From contig SFDB01000027.1 of NCBI GenBank assembly GCA_004558825.1, positions 1 to 10,352 of the forward strand: DNA of 10,352 nt, written 5' to 3'. Position 1 is the stretch's first letter; each line of letters begins with the position of its first letter. Positions 6,058-10,352 of the stretch are shown piece after piece. The stretch is from Clostridiales bacterium. GTDB taxonomy: Bacteria > Bacillota > Clostridia > Christensenellales > CAG-138. The notes beneath the pieces were generated by a model. It did not search any database. It was not told where the DNA came from and worked only from the letters and a program-made list of their open reading frames with translations. The position numbers and the translations under genes are program-made.

Positions 6058-6727
6058 GATGCTTGAAACACTGAACGCCGTCAACGATGTGCCTGTTATT
6101 TCCGTCTTTGATCCCGCTTTCGCGCCCTACGGCAGGGTGCTTGAGGGTTATGATTTTTCGCAGGCGGACGCGTATATGCGCGAGAAAACGGATATCCCCG
6201 AGAATGGGAATATGTATGTTCCGAGCGTTCCGGGGCTCGAAGAGCTTGGAATAAAATCGGATGTTGAAAACACATTTTATGGCTCGATGCCCGTGCAGAT
6301 AGGCTTCTGCAACGGCAGAAACACAACCTATAACGGCTTTGAGTATCACAAATGCTCGGAGATAAACTACGCCGTGACGCCATTTATGCTCGTGCTCGGT
6401 CATGTCTGGGATATCAAGGACAATAAATATGATATTCAAAATGCGCAGGTGTTTTTTGTGCCGGAGGGCACGGCTGTTGAGATGTATCAGACGACTCTTC
6501 ATCTGTCGCCATGCCGCGTCTGCGACGAGGGATTCAAAGATATAGTAATACTTGCCCGAGGCACAAACACTCCGCTGACTGAAAAGACCGAATGCGCCGA
6601 CCCCGAATCGGTGCTCCTGCTCCAGAGAAACAAGTGGGTCATAGCCCATCCCGAGCGCGAGCCGCTGATAAAGCAGGGCGCGCACCCGGGCGTAATCGGC
6701 GAAAACAAAGAACTATTTTATAAATAA
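6050..6727 (+). CDS. DUF4867 cupin-like protein, candidate sugar isomerase
   Basis: About 225 residues, recognised as a DUF4867-type protein by its YGRVL...GYDF start, FYGSMPVQIG, EYHKCSEIN and RGTNTPL segments. The middle looks like a cupin: His100 and Glu104 in YHKCSE, a P-x-G turn (138-140) and His151 in TTLHLSPC could bind a metal, as in ureidoglycolate lyase or KduI-like enzymes; this is my reading of the pattern. I recall DUF4867 genes accompanying Firmicutes sulfo-TAL clusters, making it a candidate for SQ to sulfofructose isomerisation, or for a helper step such as anomer handling. The fucose-isomerase-like gene next door competes for the same role. The GTG start at 6050 overlaps the reductase stop by 8 nt and has AAGGTGGT at 6037-6044, 5 nt upstream. 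ATG 6059 is the alternative start but has a weaker site. Confidence 0.8.
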   Translation: MNKMLETLNAVNDVPVISVFDPAFAPYGRVLEGYDFSQADAYMREKTDIPENGNMYVPSVPGLEELGIKSDVENTFYGSMPVQIGFCNGRNTTYNGFEYHKCSEINYAVTPFMLVLGHVWDIKDNKYDIQNAQVFFVPEGTAVEMYQTTLHLSPCRVCDEGFKDIVILARGTNTPLTEKTECADPESVLLLQRNKWVIAHPEREPLIKQGAHPGVIGENKELFYK

Positions 6728-6740
6728 AGGAACTGATGAA

Positions 6741-8081
6741 ATGAGCAGTTTTCAGCTCGCATATGTCCCGATAGGCGTGCCGACTTTTGAGTTGGTCAGC
6801 GCGGGGGAACAGTTTGAAAAATCGAAAAATATGCTCCGCTCGCTCTGTGCGGATACGGTATGCCCCGATGAAATGCTGCTGTCTATTGACAAGCTGACGG
6901 CGTTTCTCGACGGGCTTTCGCCCGATCTTATAGTGCTCCAGAACATAACATTTGCAAATTCGGCCTATGTTTCCGAAGTGCTCAAAAGATTTGACTGCCC
7001 GATTCTGCTATGGACGCTCAGAGAGCCGGTCATAGACGGCGGACGCCTCAGGCTCAATTCGCTGACGGGTGCATTTTCCGCCGCGAACACGATAAAATAT
7101 TTCCGCAAAGAGCAGTTCGGCTATGTGTTCGGCTCGCCGGAAGAAAAAAGAGTAATAGCCGAAACCGGCGCGTATATTCGCGCGGCGCAGATCAGAAAAG
7201 AGCTGAAGAGCCTCAAAATGGCGAGCGTCGGACACACTCCGCAGGGCTTCGGCTTCGGCAGGGCGCTTGATGCCGAGCTTCTGAAGAGCTTCGGTGTTAC
7301 CCTCGAATCTATAGAGGCGCGCGAGCTTATCGAAAAGGCGCAGGCATATTCCGAAGACGAGGCGCGCGAATATCTTGAGAGAGCCGCAAAGTCCATGAAC
7401 GGGCTCGAGAACACTCCGGAGAAAAACGCGCTCGATTTCGCGCGGCTTTACAGAGCATATGACGAATATATAAAAACTTCCGGCATAGGCGCGCTCTCGT
7501 CAAGATGCTGGCCGGATTTCTTCACTTCGTTCGGAACGCCAGTCTGCGCAGTGCTCGCCATGCTCAACGATATGGGCGTTGCCGCCGCGTGCGAAGCGGA
7601 TACATACGGTGCGCTGTCGATGTTTATCGGTATGCGCCTTAGCAAAAAGAGAGTGTTCTTCGGCGACCCCGTGTCGCTCGATGAAGATGAGAACACCGTT
7701 ACTTTCTGGCACTGCGGAACTGCGGCGTGCTCACTTGCCCGCAGGGACACGGGCGCTTGCGTCGGAGTCCACTGCAACAGAAAAATAGGTCCTACAATGG
7801 AGTTCGGCTGTATGCCCTGCGACAGAGTTACGGTGTTCAGAGTCGGCAAAAAGCCGGACGGGAGCTTCAGATTTTTTATATCTTCAGGCAGTGCTCTCGA
7901 TAAGCCAAAGCAGTTCTATGGCACGAGTGCAGTTGTGAAAACCGACAGCGATGCCCGCGAACTGATAACACGCGGCGTCAGGGACGGCTGGGAGCCGCAT
8001 TTTGTTGTCGTTTACGGCGATGTGAAAGCCGAACTGTGCGCCCTTGCCGAGATGCTCGGCATGGAGATAAACGAATACTGA
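6741..8081 (+). CDS. L-fucose/L-arabinose isomerase-like protein, candidate SQ isomerase
   Basis: A 446-residue member of the FucI/AraA-like aldose-ketose isomerase superfamily (the shorter COG2407 type). N-terminal Rossmann-like domains run through about residue 170, including the LIVLQNITF and CPILLWTLREP segments typical of the family. The C-terminal half holds probable metal or catalytic residues: Glu285 in CEADTYGALSM, Asp309 in FFGDP, His324 in TFWHCG and His420 in EPHFVVVYGD, spaced as in fucose isomerases. Such enzymes use a divalent metal to interconvert an aldose and ketose, so it could turn SQ into sulfofructose, the step needed between SQase and transaldolase. Alternatively it handles another sugar while DUF4867 acts on SQ. 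AAAGGA at 6726-6731 overlaps the upstream stop and lies 9 nt before the ATG. Confidence 0.85.
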   Translation: MSSFQLAYVPIGVPTFELVSAGEQFEKSKNMLRSLCADTVCPDEMLLSIDKLTAFLDGLSPDLIVLQNITFANSAYVSEVLKRFDCPILLWTLREPVIDGGRLRLNSLTGAFSAANTIKYFRKEQFGYVFGSPEEKRVIAETGAYIRAAQIRKELKSLKMASVGHTPQGFGFGRALDAELLKSFGVTLESIEARELIEKAQAYSEDEAREYLERAAKSMNGLENTPEKNALDFARLYRAYDEYIKTSGIGALSSRCWPDFFTSFGTPVCAVLAMLNDMGVAAACEADTYGALSMFIGMRLSKKRVFFGDPVSLDEDENTVTFWHCGTAACSLARRDTGACVGVHCNRKIGPTMEFGCMPCDRVTVFRVGKKPDGSFRFFISSGSALDKPKQFYGTSAVVKTDSDARELITRGVRDGWEPHFVVVYGDVKAELCALAEMLGMEINEY

Positions 8082-8082
8082 T

Positions 8083-8817
8083 ATGGCAAAGAAGATACTT
8101 TTTCTTCTGGTAGTGTTCTTCACGAATATTATTCAGGGAATAACCGGCTTTGCGGGAACAATGCTCGCGATGCCGCCGAGCGTCATGCTCGTCGGGTTCG
8201 ACACCGCAAAGCCGATATTGAACGCCCTCGGTTTGCTCTCCGGCATATACATAGTCACCGCGAACAGGAAGAGTGTGAACAAAAAAGAATTTTTGAAAAT
8301 AGTCGCCGTTATGACCGTTAGTATGCTCGCGGGCTTCGCTCTGCGCAATGTGCTTGCGGGCAGGGAGCGGGTGATGTATATCCTGCTCGGAACAGTGGTC
8401 ATTCTGACCGCCGCGTGGGGCACATACAAATCATTTCTCCGAAAGGGCGGAGAACACGGCCACGGAAAAGCTGTGTCCGCGCTTTTGCTTGTGTCGGCGG
8501 GAGTGACCCACGGTATGTTTGTCTGCGGCGGTCCTCTGCTTGTGTCATATATGACGGGAAAAGTGAGCGACAAGCAGGAGTTTCGCGCCACGCTATCCGC
8601 GTGCTGGATAGTCCTCAACGGAATCATTCTTGCCGACGATATACGAACGGGGCTTTGGAACAAAGATCTGCTTTTGCTGTTCGGCATATCCGCCGCGATA
8701 CTTTTTGCGGCGATGTTTATCGGCAGTCTGCTGTGCAAAAAGATGAGCCGCGGGCTTTTTATGAAGATAACATATGTTTTGCTGATAGTTTCGGGCGCGC
8801 TGCTTTTTATAAAATAA
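8083..8817 (+). CDS. TauE/SafE-family sulfonate exporter, likely for DHPS
   Basis: A 244-residue polytopic membrane protein. The two family signatures are visible: QGITGFAGTMLAMP near residues 18-31 and HGMFVCGGPLLVSYMTG near 143-159, marking the two homologous halves. About seven or eight hydrophobic segments are present, and a Gly-His-rich cytoplasmic loop (about 122-128) lies between the halves. TauE/SafE proteins are proposed exporters of sulfite and organosulfonates and are regular partners of sulfonate-metabolism genes. Here the expected cargo is DHPS from the reductase. The ATG begins 1 nt after the previous stop. The nearest SD-like GGAG (about 8064-8067) is too far upstream, so translation probably depends on coupling to the isomerase gene. 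The cargo is inferred from the cluster. Confidence 0.85.
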   Translation: MAKKILFLLVVFFTNIIQGITGFAGTMLAMPPSVMLVGFDTAKPILNALGLLSGIYIVTANRKSVNKKEFLKIVAVMTVSMLAGFALRNVLAGRERVMYILLGTVVILTAAWGTYKSFLRKGGEHGHGKAVSALLLVSAGVTHGMFVCGGPLLVSYMTGKVSDKQEFRATLSACWIVLNGIILADDIRTGLWNKDLLLLFGISAAILFAAMFIGSLLCKKMSRGLFMKITYVLLIVSGALLFIK

Positions 8818-8818
8818 T

Positions 8819-8847
8819 TTGATAGGCGGGCAAAAATGTAGTATAAT
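8819..8847 (+). promoter_or_regulatory. Promoter for the ROK regulator
   Basis: TTGATA (8819-8824), a 17-nt spacer and TATAAT (8842-8847), beginning just 1 nt after the exporter stop. No terminator hairpin separates the two genes, so the regulator can be transcribed both from here and by read-through from the induced operon. I see no good copy of the 1010-1034 inverted repeat here. Confidence 0.85.
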
Positions 8848-8870
8848 CGTGCGCGGAGGGAGGCGGCTCT

Positions 8871-10067
8871 ATGGACTACACCGGCTTTAATATGAGCCGT
8901 ATCAAAAACGCAAACAGGGCTTCGGTACTCTATCTGCTCAACAGCAGAAAGAGCATGAGCCGCAAGGATATTGCGGATTCGCTCGGGCTCACCCCCGCGG
9001 CGGTCAGCAAGATATGCGCCGAGCTGATAGCGGAGGGCGCAGTCAGCGAATGCGGACTTTCAGACGGCGCGGGAGCGGGCAGAAAAAAGATAATTCTTTC
9101 GCTCAATTCGTCGAAATTTGCCGTCCTCGCCGTGAGCATCGATGCGGGCGGATTTTACTGCGGAATATGCACACTCGGCGGCGAGGAGATAACCGGTGGA
9201 TACACGGCGCTCCCGAAAGACACGGAGCCCGAGGGTTTTCTGCGCGCTGTCGGCGAGAATTGCCGCAGGCTTATCAAGAATAACCCGTCCGACGGCGCGA
9301 AGCTTGTCGGCATGGGTGTCGGAATAGTCGGAGGCGTTGACGGCGGCAGCGGAAAAACGACCGGCAGCTACGGCGTGTGGCGTCCGGGGATAAACATAAA
9401 AAAGATACTTGAAGAGGAGACGGGTGTTCCCGTCTGCGTTGAGAACAATGTCAAGGCGTTTGCGCTCGCTTCGCTGATTTTTGACAGGGAGCACAGCGCG
9501 GATAACATTCTGTTTGTAAAATGGGGGCCGGGAGTTGGTTCGGCAATAGTTATAAACGGCGAAGTCCTCAACATAACCGACAGCGGCTCGTCGGAAATAG
9601 GGCACTATATAGTTGATACGAAAGGCGAGAAGTGCCGCTGCGGGCGCAGGGGATGTCTCGAAACGGAGGTCTCGGCGCACGCGGTTATAAAGCGTATCGG
9701 GGCGGTGTATTCAAAAGAGACAACGCCGATGCTGTTCAAAGCAACCGGCGGAGACGCGGAGAAAATCGATATAAAGCAGATACTTTTATCTGCAAAGAGC
9801 GACGGCGCAGTTAAAGTTGAACTTGAAAGATGCGCGGACAGCCTCGCAAAGGCGGTCACGAATGCCGCCACGGTCATTGCACCGGACAGCGTCGTGGCGT
9901 TCGGCTATATGTTTGAGAACGATATATTTGACATTTTCGCGAAGCGGTGCGCGCAGTATTATTCCGGCTTCGGCAGGGGGTACATTAGACATTCCCCTCT
10001 CGATGATAAGCACAGCTTTATCGGCCCCGCCGCCGCAGCGGCAAAGAAGTTTTTCTTTGAAAAATAA
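8871..10067 (+). CDS. ROK-family transcriptional repressor of the SQ operon
   Basis: A 398-residue ROK (NagC/XylR-type) regulator. An N-terminal winged helix-turn-helix (about residues 10-75) includes SRKDIADSLGLTPAAVSKI as the recognition part. The sugar-kinase-like domain begins near 84 with SIDAGG. The ROK zinc signature is intact: EIGH with His245, then CRCGRRGC with Cys255, Cys257 and Cys262. The usual catalytic E-N-D-A-N motif reads ENNVK (191-195), so the base Asp is lost and kinase activity is unlikely. The protein probably binds a sugar ligand and represses the promoter at 973-1001 through the inverted repeat at 1010-1034; the ligand could be SQ or sulfofructose. The start is set by GGAGGGAGG at 8855-8863, 7 nt before the ATG. 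Its position at the end of the cluster supports a local role, but the target is inferred. Confidence 0.9.
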   Translation: MDYTGFNMSRIKNANRASVLYLLNSRKSMSRKDIADSLGLTPAAVSKICAELIAEGAVSECGLSDGAGAGRKKIILSLNSSKFAVLAVSIDAGGFYCGICTLGGEEITGGYTALPKDTEPEGFLRAVGENCRRLIKNNPSDGAKLVGMGVGIVGGVDGGSGKTTGSYGVWRPGINIKKILEEETGVPVCVENNVKAFALASLIFDREHSADNILFVKWGPGVGSAIVINGEVLNITDSGSSEIGHYIVDTKGEKCRCGRRGCLETEVSAHAVIKRIGAVYSKETTPMLFKATGGDAEKIDIKQILLSAKSDGAVKVELERCADSLAKAVTNAATVIAPDSVVAFGYMFENDIFDIFAKRCAQYYSGFGRGYIRHSPLDDKHSFIGPAAAAAKKFFFEK

Positions 10068-10090
10068 GGGCGATATAGTGTTTATAAATC

Positions 10091-10118
10091 AAAAATCCTA
10101 CCCGCGGGTAGGATTTTT
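10091..10118 (+). terminator. Strong intrinsic terminator after the ROK gene
   Basis: A near-perfect palindrome: A5 plus ATCCTACC-type stem (10095-10102) pairs with GGTAGGAT (10107-10114) around CGCG, ending in a T run (10113-10119). It closes the operon and can work in both directions. Confidence 0.93.
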
Positions 10119-10216
10119 TGCATATTCCTATCTCTTGAGTAAAAAAGTTATTGCTTTATAACCACCATCAATGATTTCTTCAACCTCCGGGTGCGCAAAA
10201 AACAACCTGTGGTAGA

Positions 10217-10245
10217 TTGAACAAAAAAGTACGATTTGATATAAT
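10217..10245 (+). promoter_or_regulatory. Promoter for the XRE-type gene
   Basis: TTGAAC (10217-10222), a 17-nt spacer and TATAAT (10240-10245) give a start near 10252. The -35 hexamer is the same as in the promoter at 149-177. The gap 10119-10216 upstream holds nothing I can identify. Confidence 0.8.
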
Positions 10246-10269
10246 CAAGAAAAAACAGGAGTTGATCGA

Positions 10270-10352
10270 ATGACACTCGGAAACCGCATATATGATTTCA
10301 GAAAGAAAGCGGGTCTCACCCGCGACGATGTCGCGCAGAAGTGCTCCGTTTC
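10270..10352 (+). CDS. XRE-family helix-turn-helix regulator (5' part only)
   Basis: The gene runs off the window, and 27 complete codons are visible. The start MTLGNRIYDFRKKAGLTRDD followed by VAQKC is a typical opening of an XRE/Cro-CI helix-turn-helix: helix 1, then the L-T-R-D-D-V-A turn into helix 2. AGGAG at 10257-10261 lies 8 nt before the ATG, and a consensus-like promoter sits at 10217-10245. A strong terminator separates it from the ROK gene, so it is not part of the sulfoquinovose operon. What it regulates cannot be told from this window. Confidence 0.8.
   Translation, partial: MTLGNRIYDFRKKAGLTRDDVAQKCSV

Noticed and set aside
10134..10255. A minus-strand stretch of about 38 codons ending in TAG near 10134, with protein-like content
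   Set aside because: It has no start codon after the upstream in-frame stop and runs through the XRE promoter. It could be a decayed fragment, but no family was recognised.
1..10352. CRISPR array, insertion sequence or prophage genes
   Set aside because: No regularly spaced identical repeats, transposase, integrase or phage genes are visible. The 769-866 array has variable stems and no spacers.

Overview
The window looks like chromosomal DNA from an anaerobic gut-type Clostridia (Firmicutes). The main operon is GC-rich with tight gene spacing, AGGAGG-type ribosome binding sites and clean sigma-A promoters with 17-nt spacers. The flanks are clearly AT-richer. No species can be named from the sequence alone.

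Layout. Positions 13-99 hold a tRNA-Leu(GAG) followed by a terminator. An extended -10 promoter then drives a low-GC, half-size EamA/DMT membrane protein (216-629). A gene-free stretch (630-1071) holds a perfect hairpin between direct repeats, a strong terminator, an array of short 3-nt-loop hairpins punctuated by GTGAAAT, another terminator, and the promoter and putative operator of the main operon. Seven tightly packed plus-strand genes follow (1072-8817): a GH31 glycosidase of the YihQ sulfoquinovosidase type, a GPH-type sugar symporter, a short transaldolase, a YihU-like 3-sulfolactaldehyde reductase, a DUF4867 cupin-like protein, an L-fucose/arabinose isomerase-like protein and a TauE/SafE exporter. 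A ROK regulator with its own promoter comes next (8871-10067), then a terminator, and at the edge the start of an XRE-type regulator.

How the genes work together (inference from family knowledge). The set matches transaldolase-type sulfoglycolysis (sulfo-TAL). Sulfoquinovosides, the head groups of plant sulfolipid, are imported and hydrolysed to sulfoquinovose (SQ), which is isomerised to 6-deoxy-6-sulfofructose (SF). The transaldolase passes the dihydroxyacetone unit of SF to glyceraldehyde 3-phosphate, giving fructose 6-phosphate and sulfolactaldehyde (SLA). SLA is reduced to 2,3-dihydroxypropanesulfonate (DHPS), which regenerates NAD+, and DHPS is exported by the TauE protein. No sugar kinase or sulfo-aldolase is present, as expected for sulfo-TAL rather than sulfo-EMP. 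The ROK protein is the likely SQ-responsive repressor.

The points most worth a second look are: the SQase has Gln where characterised SQases have the sulfonate-binding Arg; two unrelated isomerase candidates sit side by side in the operon; a 9/10 inverted repeat lies on the predicted transcription start; and the hairpin array upstream is unexplained.
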